This document shows positions 27,001-39,100 of a DNA stretch of 64,000 nt, piece after piece. The DNA comes from Kingdonia uniflora (Eukaryota > Streptophyta > Magnoliopsida > Ranunculales > Circaeasteraceae). Made by a program: the position numbers and the translations under genes. The stretch lies in the NCBI GenBank assembly GCA_014058105.1, contig JACGCM010002893.1, positions 868,001 to 932,000 of the forward strand, in the 5' to 3' direction. Every line of letters begins with the position of its first letter. The first letter of the stretch is position 1. Under the pieces are notes generated by a model. It saw nothing but the letters and a program-made list of their open reading frames with translations, searched no databases and was not told the origin of the DNA.

Positions 27001-30000
27001 TGTTCCACTAGTCGTATATGATGTCGATTGTGTTTTGAAAATAGACTATCCACCTAAGAAATTTGCATATATGGCTAGTATTTTCTCTCTCATTCTAAGC
27101 TATCTTTGATGAGAAAGAAATGTAAAGCTAAAAAAACTATCAATAGAGGGAGTCTGGAGGGGGTAGTTTTGACAATTTTGACTCTTTAAAATATCTTTAG
27201 AGATGCTATTGTGGATGCTCTAAAATAACAAAATTTAAGAGTTTTGCTCGAAATTAGCAATGTTCTCGGTAAACCAAGCATTTTTTTTTTCAAAATTGAA
27301 TTAGTTAAGTAAATTAAGGTCATTCCAGTTGCCTGTACCCAGTGAGAAAACTTAAACCACCGTTTATGACTAAATAAATATGGGGTAAAATTAAAAAATT
27401 ACCTTAATTGAGGGATTTTGCGGACTTTTTGATTCCACCCACAGTAGAAAACACTGCAAGGTATAACAATAATGACTTTACTTATTGGATAAAAATTATC
27501 TATATTATAATATACAATTTTATATAAAAAATGGTTATAAAGAGTTAAGTGGTAAACATTTTTCTTAAAAGTTCATTAAATTATTATAAATTACCTGACA
27601 TAACCGGAGTAAGAATCCCATCTCCTATTACCATGGAAGTCCTGAGAACTGTGAGAAGTAACAAAACAACTGAACTCACTTTCGTAAAAACTCTAGCTTC
27701 GTTTTTTATCTCACAGTTGGAATAAATAAATAAAACAACCGAGTTTTTACCAAAGTGACTCTAGTTATTTTGTTACTTCTCACAGTTCTCGGGGATTCCA
27801 TGGTGATAGGAGATGAGTTTCTAACTCCGGCTATGTCAGGTTTTATTATAATTTAATAAACTTTTAAGAAAAATGTTTACCACTTAACTCGATTTATAAC
27901 TATTTTTTTACAAAATTGTATATTATAATATAGATGATTTTTATCCAATAAGTAAAGTCATTATTGATACACCTTGCAGTACTTTATGCTGTGGGTGGAA
28001 TCAAAGAGTCCGCAAAATATCTCAATCAAGGTAATTATTTAAATTTTACCCCATATTTATTTAGTCATAGCCAGTAAATATTGTGGCTCACGTCTTTTCA
28101 CTGGGTACAGACAATTGACTTCACTAATTCAATTTTGAAAAAAAATGTTTGGTTTACTGAGAACATTGCTAACATAGAGCAAAACTCTTAAATTTAGCCA
28201 TTTTAGAGCATCCACAATAGCTTCTCTAAAGCTATTTTAAAGAGTCAAAATTGTTAAAACTACCCTCTTCAAACTTTATATATTGGTAGTTTTTTTAGCT
28301 TTACCTTTCTCTCTCATCAAAGATAGCTTAGAATGAGATAAAATATTAGGCAGATATGCAAATTTCAAGTGGATAGTCTATTTTTAAAACACAAGTTCGT
28401 GTAAGTTGCACGTGAGCTACCAACAACATTGCAGTGGGTGAGCTCCACCGCACCAGCATCACCATGAGAAACCACAAAGGAAGAAAAGAAGACTAGAGTC
28501 TCAAGTAGAGCGAGCAGTAAGAATCAGCAAATATCACGGTCTATCCTACCTCACGTTCTTCTATAAAACTATAAATAAAGGAATTAGCTCTTCCTTCATT
28601 CCTAAATTAGATCATATCTTATGGCGTTGCAAAGTCCCTCTAGCTTCCAGAGACCCTCAACTATTCATCATCTCTTCCAATAACACCAACAACACTAGTA
28701 TCACTAACAAGAAGGAGAGAAGATCCTCATCCTCATCGATGTTGGTTGTTAGGTGTAGCCTAGACAACAAGAAGCCACCATCATTATCATCCTCCTCGTC
28801 GCTGGTTGTGGGTGAAGTTGGAGTCGGAGAAGGTGTTGTTGGAGTCCCAAACTCCAATTACGTGATTCCTTTCGACAAGTCCTCATGCCTCATACGCCCC
28901 CTCGCCGAGATTCTAAGGGATCTCAACAAAAGGATCTTTGACAACATTCATCAAACCAGACTCCAAATGCATCCCCTGGTAATGCTAATCTCAATCTCAT
29001 CTCCTCCAAATGCATAATTCATTTTCTCTTCTCATTATTGGATTGGAATTTGAATTTGAATTTGGTACCATGCCAACAGAATGTTGAGCTTCTATGCCCC
29101 TGGTATGTTTTAACAAATTCCTTATCTTCTCTTATTTAAATCCTTCCTGTCTACTAAACGGGTAATCATAAACTCCATTATTACTATATAATTAACAATC
29201 ATGGTTGTTTTATTCCATACCTGTTTCTGTCAATTTACTTGTGCCTTTCTACCTCTCAACTTTTCCCATGCAGTTTTATTTTTAGTGGAAAATTTGCCAT
29301 TTTTACTTGCTGCTACCAGGGCCGAAACCTGCCTCCTACTGGGGTCAAAGCCTACTATAAATGTCATTAAATTTTGTTTGCAAATAATAAATGCAACATT
29401 AATATAACAAAAATCTTAATTAGATTAAAAAAAATGTTTTATTAGGTAGTGGAAGATCAAAAAACTAAAACTAAAATTGCATTTGCAATCTTTCCTTCTA
29501 ATTCCAGCTATCAAATCCCTTTGATGCAAAATATTCACCCCCATCTTGGTCAATATTATCTTTTTTGAAAAGATAACAAAATATTCACCCCCACCTTGGT
29601 CAATATTATCTTTCTTAAAAAGATAACAAAATATTCACCCCCGCTTTGATAAATCCATCTCTATATGTCTGCGCTTTGAGCTTTGTTTGACTTGCTCATG
29701 AACAATATTTGCTGTGTTGGGGGTGGTGAAATTTGATTTCCATGTGTAGGAAGCGGTTGATCGATATTCCCTTGAGTAGGAAGTGATTGATCGTATTCCC
29801 TTTACTTTACTATGAAGCATTTGATCATTATTCCCTTTAGTAGGAAGTAATGCATCGCTAGAAGACTTCCTTTTGTAATAGTCAAATAAACTCATGCTAT
29901 ACAACACAGATAAATTATATGAAATTAATATACATCAAATATAAACAAGGTGTTCGCGGATATAAGTTGTTAAGCGCTATTTAATACGGTTGATTTTCAG

Positions 30001-33000
30001 CACAATTTGTGCGGGAATTGGGGGTTTCAATTGAATTAATTAATAACTAGTTTTTTAATCAATAAATCCCAAATTACTCAAACTAAAACCCAAAAGATGT
30101 TAGTATGCCAAAAGTTCCATAATAACTTTTATGTATTTAGAGAGAAAAAAGAATAAAAGTACCTTAAGAAAAGGTTGGAAGAAGACTCACTATACCAAGA
30201 ATTGAAAATCTCATCCTTAATGTGCTATTAACAACTCCACCTCAAAATAAGGGTGCGCGAACTTTAGCAGCGGCAAAAATTAGGTTTTTTGGGGGAGTAG
30301 GAGACTTGAGCCGTTTTTTTTTTTACAAACTGAGTCTTTTTCCTTGTGAAAGGGAAAGACCCAAAAGTAGATTGAGGTGGCCTAATGAGAATAATCCACA
30401 AAGACAAACAAAAAGGTATGTATTTAATTTTCAACAAGTTGAGGGGGCATTTGCTTTTATATAAAGTTAAGAGGTATTTACTTTTCACCAAGTCAAGACA
30501 AAAAGGACAACTCAATGGGGCCAAAGTTTGGTCACGCATGCAGATTTTTGAAAACCAAAAAAAAATAAAAAAAATAAAAAAAATATATATAAGATTTTGA
30601 AGAAATGACCCCACTCAACCCCCTTAGATTTGCCACTGGCTACTACTATTTACAATTTTTTTCACTTTGTCCTCATTTCTAATCCTAGAGAGGATGATAT
30701 TTTATGGATAAACTTGTTCAAAATTGGACTACCTACATGCCACGGGTCTTGCCAAAAGGAGAAACTCTCACATTTCCAACAATATATTTGCACTTTTCTT
30801 GAATGCAACTTCTTTTAAGCATGGACCTTAGTCCCCATGAACAATCATCTGATTTCTTAAAGTCCAAAGCTACAATCTTTGAGGTATTTGTATTTAATCC
30901 ATTTTGTCCAAAGATTTTGCTTCCCATATCTGAGGTTCCACGTTGTTTTAGAGATGATGGCATCTGAAAAGTCTTTGAATCTTTTTAAGCCTAGTCCACC
31001 CTCTCTCTTTGGAAGAGCTAGACAGACTTCATTTCATGCAACATTTGACATTACTTTGGTATCCACATTTCCAAACCAAAGAAAATCTTTAAAGGCTCAT
31101 TCCATTTTAGTGTCACATACATAGGAACCCAAAACAGCCTACCTAGTATATAAAAAATGACTGCAACACACTCTTTATTAAACTCAAGTCTTTACCCATT
31201 TGTACTTCCAATTAAGAATCCTCTTATGTATCTTAGGGGGTGTTTGTTTTGAAGTGCTGACTGCTGAACGAAGTGCTGACTGCTGACTGCTGAATGTTTT
31301 GAAGTGTTGAATGCTTTGAAGTGCAAAATGTTATGGTGTTTTATTTTCAAAAAGTGTTGAATGCCTAGATGTTTTAATTACCTTTGTTATAAAAATAACG
31401 CAAGTTGCACCATTACATTTTATACAAAATAATTATAACTACTACTACTTTTACCACCACCCTCACATTTACTGTCACATATACATATTTCTCAATCCAA
31501 ATAATTTTCACAATAGTTAGATGTTTGTTTGTGAGGGAGTTGAGAGAAAAAAAAAATCATTGTTGAAAATTTTCACGAGTGTTTTGTCAAAGATTTTTTT
31601 TGTGGGTGATGAGGGGTAATATAGGGAGACAAATAAAATAGGAGTGCTTAATGGCTAGTAAACTAGTCAAAACAGCTTACTAGTTTTGGCTTACTAGCAA
31701 CTGCTTATTGGCTAGTAAGCCAAAAAAGAAACACCACTTCAAATGCTTAATACCCCTATTAAGCACTTCACTAAGCAGTAAGCAGTAAGCCAAACAGCCA
31801 AAAAACAAACAGGTTGACAATCTTGTTGTGATAGTTGTTCCCCTATGAAGTGTAGAGTTTCACAATATAATCTCTTACCCCTCTTGAAGTAGACCTAGTA
31901 AAGAAGATAAAGCTTTTTGCAGGATCCTAAATTCTGTTAGAGTAGCAAATTCCAGAAAGTTTTTTTTTTCACTTGTGGCAGATTGAGCATTTGATTTGAT
32001 AAAATATGCCATACTCCTCTGGTGCTAGAGAAAACCCCCATGTCATCACCAGTTACATCAATCTTCCACAATGTTTAACCCGTTCAAATTTTCCAGGAAA
32101 CCCCATCTTGCTCATAACTTCCAAAAGCTTAATTTAATTGATTCGAAGGCTTTGTGTATGCCTACTTTAAGAATCATCTTACAAGGACCCAATTTTCTTT
32201 CAAAACCTCTAGTTAACTCATGAACAAGGTGGATGTTATCTTGTATATATCTCCCCTTAAAGAAGGCTGACTGGCATGAATCAATCACATTGTCAAGATA
32301 CTTATTCACCCTAAGAGCCATGAGTTTGGTAATGAATTTATAGAAAGGATATAACACAAGGAAATAGGTCCGAAATATGTGGGTTAGAAATTTTTGTTAA
32401 TAGCTTCAGAAGTGTGATATTTACCTCAGTTAGTAATCTCTGCTGCTTGAAAAAACTTTGAGTGACCTTGGTAACACCTCTCCCCACTATACCCCATCAA
32501 AATTTGTATAACAAAACATTGAAACCATCTTCTCCAGGAGTTGTCTTCCTTCTCCCCAAATATCATGCTCTTGATTTCCTCTGCTATGAAGTCTAACTAA
32601 ATCCTCAATTTGACTTTGTGTAATCGTTTTTGGTTACATAAAAAAGTTATTGTTTATGACTTTGTTCTCTCAAGGGATTAGAGTAAAAATCAACTGCTTC
32701 TTTCTATATTCCCTCAGGATTAGGATTACTTACTTGCCACTGATCCATCCTCACAAGTGATTTGATTGATGGGATTAATGGATATTCTTTTTCTTTACTG
32801 AGATGGGGAAATATTTAGAATTTGAATCACCTATTGAAATCAGTTCCTCCTTGATCTTTCCTTACGGTCATTTCTTCATGAAAAAAAAGATTATTGAGTG
32901 TAACCCTTTGCGCTTTCTCTTGATTTATTGAGTGTAACCCTTTGCGCTTTCTCTTTACTGAGATGGGGAAATATTTAGAATTTGAATCACCTATTGAAAT

Positions 33001-35199
33001 CAGTTCCTCCTTGATCTTTCCTTACGGTCATTTCTTCATGAAAAAAAAGATTATTGAGTGTAACCCTTTGCGCTTTCTCTTGATTTAGTAATTCTTCACT
33101 ATTGTCTTTTTTCATGTCTTGTAAATCTTGAATATTGTTCCTTGATTCTTCTATTTTAATGCCTATTTCACCATAGACATTCTTTTTCCTTGTCTAAAAC
33201 TCATTCTTGAGAATCTTCAATTTCTGGACTAAAACGTGAATTGGGGTACCCTGAATATGTTGATCCCAAACTCTCTTAACAAAGCTTTTAAACTCTGGAT
33301 GCAAGGTCCAAGCATTTGTGAATCTAAATGGTACTGTTTCTTTTCTTTTCTTGGGCTTCATAATTTATATAATTATGAGAGCGTGGTCTGAGATTCAAAA
33401 ATTCTGAAAGTTTACTTGTGAAAGTGGAAAGGAATCGAGCCATACATCATCAGTTAGAGTCATGTCAAGCTTAGTATGGATTCTAGTAGCAGGCTTCTGA
33501 TAATTTGTCCAGGTAAAATTTTGACCAGTCCATTTTAGATCATTCGAGTTCAACTGGTCCATACAACTTCTCAAAGGGGTTATGCCACTTTCAAGTAGAA
33601 TGCCAACACCTTTCTTCTCGTCTATTAAAGCCATAGAGTTTTAAGTCTCCCGAAAGTAACCATGTAATCTGTACCCCATTACCAGATTAGTATGCTTTTC
33701 TCAAAGAAGATCTCTTTTAGAAAGGCAGTTTGAAGCATAGATAAAGGTGATAAACATATCCTTTGAAGTTTCTTTGATGTGTACTTTAACATGAATGAAC
33801 TGGGCTATTCTGCTCAATGAATGTTACCTCATAGACCTTCTGATCCCATGGTAGAATAATTCTCCCACTATGTGCATCTTCCAAGTTGTTGATGCTCCCC
33901 CATGACACCAATACTTTTTTTTTTTACCTTTTCAAAATTTATTTCTTTCAACTTTGTTTCAGTAAGGCATACCGTAGAAAACCCTTGAATTTGTAGAGTA
34001 CTCTATCCACTACGATAGAAGAAGGTAGTATAGATTCATGGGTGATCTCTACACAGGCCTTTGCATACAGGGTTTCCAATAGCAGCACTCGCAACATATC
34101 CCAAAGATTTTGTTGTTCAATAATGTTTTGGCAGGTCCATAAATTTCAACCAGATTGGTCCAGTCGTACTTCATGTTGTTACTATTAGTAGAGTTTTATG
34201 GTGTTTAGGAGCCTTTGTACGACAGCATTATCAATACTCGCACAATTTTTTCTTCTTCTTAATTCCCTCATTATGTTACTATCTTTTTTTCTTTTTCTTG
34301 TTTACATAATTATTTTTGCTATTAAAGGATAGGATTGGATCGGGTTGGTTAAGGATCGGGGATATCCTTAACAGATCACATACGGTTTTAAATTCTGTGA
34401 CCCTAAAGGATCACGGATCATATCGGGTTTAAGGAATTTCTTAACGGGCCAGACTAGGCTCGACAAAAATCCTAAGTTCGATCCGGTCCATTAACAGCCC
34501 TAATTTTGGATCATCACCTTCATTTTATGTGAGGCTTGTGATCTTCAACCTTTTTCATTGCATTCTTGATGTTTATTTCTTGCTTCCCATAATTCTTCTT
34601 TCTCTCTTTTTATTGGATACCGGTTAAAACATTTAGAAAGTTTCCATCCGGATTACGTATTGATTTTTGTTAAGCCGTGCTTCGCAGGTTGGTGTGGAGA
34701 AATACGTGATGTCATTTATTCAGACAATGGAAGCATAACAGTGATCTATCGTGTTACAATCTGTGGTTCTGATGGAGAGGTTGCTTATATTCTCTAATTT
34801 GTGTCCTGCCTTCTGCTGTATTTTCCTAGGAAGATGAACTCCTTAAACAATAGCTGCATGGCTAAATGATCCAAACTGAGATCAGCGCCGAAATTTATGT
34901 TGTCTATTCAGCCACATAAAAATCATGGAAGCTCATCTCTTCTAACTCAAAACCACATGTCTAGAGCTTTTGCTCTTCAAGTACTTTAACTTCCCATTTT
35001 TGTAAGTTTTCGCAGTGAAGGACTTGTATAACTTACTTTTATACTGTTGCAGGCTTTTCGTGAATCCACTGGGACAGCATTTCCTAATGATGGCCTCATG
35101 TCAGACCCAGTTGCAGCAGCTGAGGAGATTGCTTTTTGCCGAGCTTGTGCTCGATTTGGTCTTGGTTTGTATTTGTATCACGAAGAAGAGACTTCATAG
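24057..35199 (+). CDS. RAD52-2: RAD52-like protein 2 (organelle-targeted DNA-binding protein)
   Basis: Plant RAD52-2/ODB2 family (Arabidopsis At5g47870 from memory). It is a single-stranded-DNA-binding, strand-annealing protein reported in plastids, with roles in homologous recombination and organelle genome upkeep. Exons 24057-24415, 24498-24535, 34688-34779 and 35053-35199 join in frame to 211 residues. The first 60 or so residues are Ser/Thr/Arg-rich with almost no acidic residues, as in a chloroplast or mitochondrial transit peptide. The RAD52-like core starts at about 95 and includes RPLAEILRDLNKR, NRMLSFYAPGW, the DVIFSDN-like block, ESTGTA and the hallmark EEIAFCRACARFGLGLYLYHEE at the C-terminus. 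Exon 2 codes only 38 nt. Intron 2 (24536-34687, 10.15 kb) is very large and contains a decayed second copy of exons 1-2 at 28621-29102. The upstream copy is chosen because it alone is open with good splice sites. The gene converges with the DUF1350 gene. Confidence 0.92.
24815..25442 (-). mobile_element. hAT transposase C-terminal fragment
   Basis: The minus-strand frame 25442-24900 (180 codons) carries the hAT C-terminal dimerisation region: a stretch ending L-P-V-A-T-A-A-S-V-E-R-V-F, then I-I-K, and N-R-x-G-D-x-W-x-N-D-C. This resembles the zinc-finger MYM-type/TTF hAT proteins common in plants. A TAA after M-V-A interrupts it. The continuation to about 24815 still looks like family sequence in a shifted frame. 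The N-terminal zinc finger and catalytic part are missing. It lies in RAD52-2 intron 2 and is a dead remnant. Confidence 0.75.
25870..26018 (+). pseudogene. Captured 5' fragment of a mannosylglycoprotein endo-beta-mannosidase gene
   Basis: An ATG at 25963 opens with MGKKKLDSGWIAARSTEL before a GT and then a stop. This closely matches the start of the plant glycoside hydrolase family 2 endo-beta-mannosidase (Arabidopsis At1g09010, from memory), where L-D-x-G-W-I-A-A-R-S-T-E is highly conserved. The preceding GA-rich leader looks like a 5' UTR. Nothing else of the roughly 940-residue enzyme is nearby. The fragment sits about 0.5 kb from the hAT remnant, so transposon-mediated capture is plausible. 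The match is short (about 14 residues), so confidence is moderate. Confidence 0.5.
26019..27029. other. RAD52-2 intron 2, unassigned segment
   Basis: Contains short open stretches near 26045-26100 and 26365-26440 that could be other captured exon pieces (one precedes GTAAGA, one GTAAGT) but match no family I recognise. An A-run lies at 26517-26531. Otherwise A/T-rich. Confidence 0.3.
27030..28392. repeat. 1.36-kb foldback (long inverted repeat)
   Basis: The left arm (27030 to about 27700) and right arm (about 27730-28392) are inverted copies over nearly their whole length, by eye well over 80% identical with small indels. The outer ends pair as GTGTTTTGAAAATAGAC with GTCTATTTTTAAAACAC. The centre pairs GAACTGTGAGAAGTAAC with its complement at about 27773-27789, leaving a loop of well under 100 nt. 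No open frame is present. This fits a foldback element, or a MITE family member inserted twice in inverted orientation. A transcript would form a very long hairpin. Flanking target duplications were not identified; the right end abuts the RAD52-2 duplication exactly. Confidence 0.85.
28393..29475 (+). repeat. Duplicated segment of RAD52-2 promoter, exons 1-2 and early intron 2
   Basis: This segment is a diverged direct copy of 23932 to about 24750. The copy includes the G-box region, the leader, exon 1, intron 1, exon 2 and several hundred bases of intron 2, up to a shared stretch with repeated AAAACTAAAACT. Unshared insertions appear in the promoter (about 28420-28470) and around 29140-29270. 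Its left boundary coincides with the right end of the foldback at 28392. Confidence 0.85.
28621..29102 (+). pseudogene. Decayed second copy of RAD52-2 exons 1 and 2
   Basis: Exon 1-like 28621-28978 and exon 2-like 29065-29102. Compared with the intact copy at 24057 it has three independent breaks. First, a deletion after codon 6 shifts the frame and gives TAA after about 20 codons. Second, an extra base near 28944 (ATTCATC for ATCATC) shifts the frame before the exon 1 donor. Third, the AG acceptor of exon 2 is lost (TTTG in place of TTAG). An internal ATG at 28739 restores most of the core frame but cannot bypass the later shift. It therefore cannot supply the 5' end of the functional mRNA, but could still act as a cryptic exon or alternative promoter. 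Confidence 0.85.
29476..30267. other. RAD52-2 intron 2, short tandem repeats and A/T-rich sequence
   Basis: A unit of about 55 bp containing AAAATATTCACCCCC and TTGGTCAATATTATC occurs in near-identical tandem copies between about 29528 and 29650. Further short repeats with a TATTCCCTT core occur at 29760-29850. No gene was recognised. Confidence 0.45.
30268..30638. mobile_element. Possible non-autonomous hAT element
   Basis: The left end CAGCGGCAAAAATTAGG and the inverted right end CAGTGGCAAATCTAAGG resemble the CAG-starting terminal inverted repeats of Tip100-type hAT elements. No matching 8-bp target duplication was seen, and the open frames inside are low-complexity, so this is tentative. 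Confidence 0.35.
31237..31811. mobile_element. Non-autonomous DNA transposon (MITE) nested in the LINE
   Basis: The ends are inverted: GGTGTTTGTTTTGAAGTGCT on the left and, complementary on the right, CTGTTTGTTTTTTGGCTG. Subterminal stretches repeat GTGCTGACTGCTGA on the left and AGTAAGCAGTAAGC-type motifs on the right, typical of hAT-like MITEs. The inside has no coding frame. It splits LINE sequence on either side. The 8-bp target duplication could not be confirmed. Confidence 0.6.
32792..33088. repeat. 160-bp tandem duplication inside the LINE
   Basis: The block beginning TTTACTGAGATGGGGAAAT at about 32794 recurs 160 bp later at about 32954 with almost no difference, including an A-run and the segment ending TTGCGCTTTCTCTTGATTTA. 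The junction contains a third partial copy of the last 30 bp. Near identity implies a recent event. Confidence 0.85.
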
Positions 35200-36106
35200 A
35201 AAAGTTTGAGGAGTTCCTCTTGTTAGTATCCCAGGCCATAAAGGGTTGTTAGATCTACTTTATCATAGACTTTAGTTACACTTTTTCTGTCCAGTTATCT
35301 TGGTTGTGTAATCAGCAAATTCAGTGATATGTATGAAATAGTATTTGATGAGGAAAAACATCAACTTTTTGATTGAAATTGTGATTTGTACATGGAATGT
35401 ATTCCACCATTTCTTCAGGCAAGGCATACACTTTTTAGGCATGACGGTTACACCATATATGTCTTCAAGTCTCTAAGACTTGAATCACTTACATTTGTAA
35501 GGTTATCGTAACGAAGCAGCCTTCAGGCCCTTTAACTCCATTTCGGAAATCTCTTTAATCCAACCAAGTTTATAAAACCAATTCTCATTGAAAACCAAAC
35601 TAAAATAAAACCAAAACCTACAAGTAGACAAGGCAGAGAGTTAGAGGCAGAATGAGAAAATGAAAAGAACATATATTCACCCTTGCATCATTTAAGATTG
35701 ATTACACAATTGTTAAACATATGAAATTATCACTAATGATACGTATTATTTCAAAAGAAGACCTAAACAGTAAACAGTAGTCAAACCTTACATGCTCCTC
35801 CATCTTTTGTCGTGTAATTTTAGATAATTTCATTTAAATTTACAGGAAAAGATACATACAGTATAGCCAGGTTGGCATTTGAATGCACATGGTGTACTTG
35901 GTATTTGTGTTTCATTCTGGGGCGGATATGGGTCTCCTTCGCCTCTTTAAATGAATATAAGAACACTAGGATACCCAATGGACCTATTAATTTTGCTCAA
36001 GTGAGTCGAGTTCACCACTCTTGTTCACTGCTTGATTCACATATATATTCATAAACTTGCCCGACTACCTCCAGATGCTCCAGCTTTAGTCTTAGTATAA
36101 TCTTCC
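35200..36106. other. Convergent intergenic region RAD52-2 / DUF1350
   Basis: Holds the 3' UTRs of both converging genes. No other gene or element was recognised. Confidence 0.45.
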
Positions 36107-39100
36107 TCATCTTAGAAGCTTTGGACCCAAGTTGGATGCCATCCATGAAGTGATCAAATCCACAAGCACATCCACATCTTTCGATATCTGTAACCGAAGG
36201 ATCTTCGAGTCCGTTCCTAATGTGTTGCCTACTTCTTTAGCCACTGTTTCCCATGGTGTCCCTACTGCCAGATTCGTCAAGAGGTCACTTCCCCGGTTTA
36301 CTGCATCAGCCATTGCTGGTGGGACATCTGGGAGAACCTGTAAAATCGAAAATTAGTTTCCTAATGTTGGGAAATCCCTACATTTATCAAGTAGGAAGTC
36401 GAGGATTGATATGAAATATAAGCAAACAAAATATACAATAGCCTATAATATCTGGACTACTTTTGATAAACTATTGTACAGGGATTAATGCTCACTTGTT
36501 GCAAGGGAAGTCCATGATCTCCAGGCAACAATCGAATTGACATGTCCAGTTGAGAACTAATGGCGGAATCTGAGCTTAGCACCTGCGCTAGCGTGGGAGT
36601 TTCATCAATCGTATCGTCTTTGAATTTTATAAGAAGATTCCTAGAAACGCCGTAGTACAACCTTATCTGTAAAATTTCATAAGGTGCACTTAACTTCGAG
36701 GAGATAATACAAATCATGAATGAAAGATTTCATTTTGCATATGAGAAGTTGCCTGCTGGAGACAAAGGTAATGCAAGTAAAAAATAGTTCTTAACTTCTT
36801 TTACTTCTCAGAGCAACCAATTCAGATACAAATCAAATACTTCATGATGAAAGCTAACTTACAAGTAGCTGCACCAATATTCTTAAAATTACCATTTCAC
36901 TGTGATTCTATACCATCAACGGTGTTAAATAGGAAAATCATATTTTCACTGTAGCCCGTAAGACTTGTGTGATTTTTCATTGAACATCAAAAAATCCGGT
37001 GCAATTGAGTAATTATCTAATCTTAACCCTGACAATTTTTAATTGTTGTTTAATGCGTAAGAGTGAAAGTAATGCATGCAGAATGAAAGTAGTGAAAAAA
37101 TTCCTAGCATTTATATATATAAAAAGGAGTAATAAACCAAATCTATAACCAACTTTTCAGAAAGTACTAGATTCATTAGTGGTAAGAGATTGAAATTAAA
37201 CGTACCAGTCGTCGTGTTTCTTCTGGTTTTGGGCTAAATTCTTCTCTTCCCTTAATTAAATCCATGTAGAGGGGAGGAAGCTGCTCCACCAGAGGAAGAA
37301 CTTGTTTCATTATTGGAGGACTAAGATTCTGTAACTGCTTAATTGCCATTTCTGCCTGGAAATAGTACGAGGAAATATAGATGTCAGTTAAAAGACCAAT
37401 ATTCTGATAAATCTTCCATACAGAATATCAATAGATCTGATCATGTATGTATGGACTAATTAGTGCGTACAAGAGATGCACTACTATTATACCATTTTCA
37501 GTCTTAAAGCATTACCGAGTCAACTGAATGAATCCTCTCCCTCTCCCTCAACTCAATTATATCCATAAGGCAAAAACTAACCCTCTGCCGAATTCGGCTC
37601 ATCAAATCAACTACTTTTATTTATTGACCAACGTGTTTAAAAGTTATTTCTCTCTCTATGACCTGCAACTAGGTTTATTCTCTATTCAGATTTGCAATTT
37701 GTCCAACAACCAGCGTAAGTTAATAGGATTTCTTTTTCAAGTATTTTTTAGGGTTTCTCTCTTATTCATATTTGACTTGAGGAAGACTTTCTCAGTTGGG
37801 CACTAAAGATTTTCAATTACTTCAAAATAGAATTTAGTTGTGCATTCTTTATTGGCTGTCATGGTTTGTCTCCTGAATCTTGTGGTATGGACTTGCTGGG
37901 CTTTTCTTGCATTTATTTTAAGGGATTTGATTTACTTGCTGGTTGAAAACATAATTTAGTGTCTATGGATGTCAAAGAGGGTTCGTGCTTGCAAAAAGAA
38001 GAGCCAACTTACCAATTTCTACTTGTCCGTTTATTGTTATTGAGGAAATAATTTAGGCTTAACCCTATTTTTTTAGCTGATTTTGTGTGCTAAATACCCA
38101 GAACATGATAGATGGGGGTTTTAAGCTCATTTGAGTACTATTTTTTTCTTCTTGTTTTCCATCTTGACAATATAATTGTGAAGGCAAATGGATAGTGAGA
38201 ATAATGCTTCGCTCAAAGCAGGTAAGATATGACGACTGCGAATTAAGATTTCAGAAACGCGATGAAGATGCCAAAAAGAAAAAAAAAATGTTAGATAAAA
38301 ACACCACAGTTCTAAGACTCACCCCAAGCCGAACTGTCGGAGATGATGTAAGCTGGGAGAGAAGGGGGCCAAAGCTTTGCGCCATAGGCACGATAACAGG
38401 AGAGAATAATGGGATAGCTAGGCTTGCCTCCTGTAAAATGAGTCAGTAAATGAAGTTCAACATTCGCGGTCAGAATTTTTGTGACTTGTGCATAAAAAAG
38501 AAGACCACTAAATGAATAAATCATAATCAAGCAAGCAGTGTAGGGAACATAAATGTTCTTGATAGATGGTGAATTTCATTACGGTTCAGCGAATAATATT
38601 TAATGCAAAATTGAGAGAAAAAAGAGAGAAGGTAGACAGAAAATTATCCCATAAGTTCCTTAGATGATCGTCCGAAAAACATATTACCAGCCTCAATAAC
38701 TATGCCATAAGATAATTACATCTATTTTCACATTTGTAAGGTCATCATATATATTGGTTGGCCTGATTATGATTCCTACACGAAAAAGAACTAGTACTCT
38801 ATCTAGCCCTCCATCTTTTAACAGGCAAACTGACATTCATCCGAGTGATGATCCCTAACTTTGGCTTTTAAAGGTTGAATTCTTGTAACATACGGGTCTT
38901 GAGAACATGTGGAAGACATAACTTCTCCATATAAGCTTATTTGCATTTTTGAAAAGGTAAAACAATTTATTAGCTAACCAAAGAATCCTTTGGAAGAAAG
39001 AAGACCTTTACAACCTAACTGGCAAAGAATATCGAAAAAGGCAAAAACAGTAGAAATAAAAAAAGAAGAAGAAAATCAAGTGTCCCATCTGACCAATAAG

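Larger units (their letters stand above)
30640..34190 (-). mobile_element. Degenerate LINE (endonuclease plus reverse transcriptase)
   Basis: Minus-strand remnants appear in the order of a plant LINE. About 34150-33990 is an N-terminal endonuclease part with a C-L-T-E-T-K-L-K motif. 33634-33395 is an endonuclease segment with FTWTN-Q and R-I-x-x-K-L-D. 32357-32112 is the RT start with Y-K-F-I-T-K-L, N-K-Y-L, Q-S-A-F-x-K-G-R-Y-I-x-D-N-I and the K-x-x-x-x-K-A-F block. 30963-30733 is a C-terminal segment with S-W-G-L-R and I-V-G-N. Frames are broken throughout, and a MITE (31237-31811) and a 160-bp duplication interrupt it. It lies antisense in RAD52-2 intron 2. Confidence 0.75.

Noticed and set aside
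28739..29017. Use of ATG 28739 as the true RAD52-2 start
   Set aside because: The frame is shifted by an extra base before the donor, and the next exon has lost its acceptor, so it cannot join exon 3 in frame.
30222..30614. Overlapping frames of 71-116 codons
   Set aside because: Low-complexity, Lys/Phe-rich translations of A/T tracts; better explained as part of a possible hAT element.
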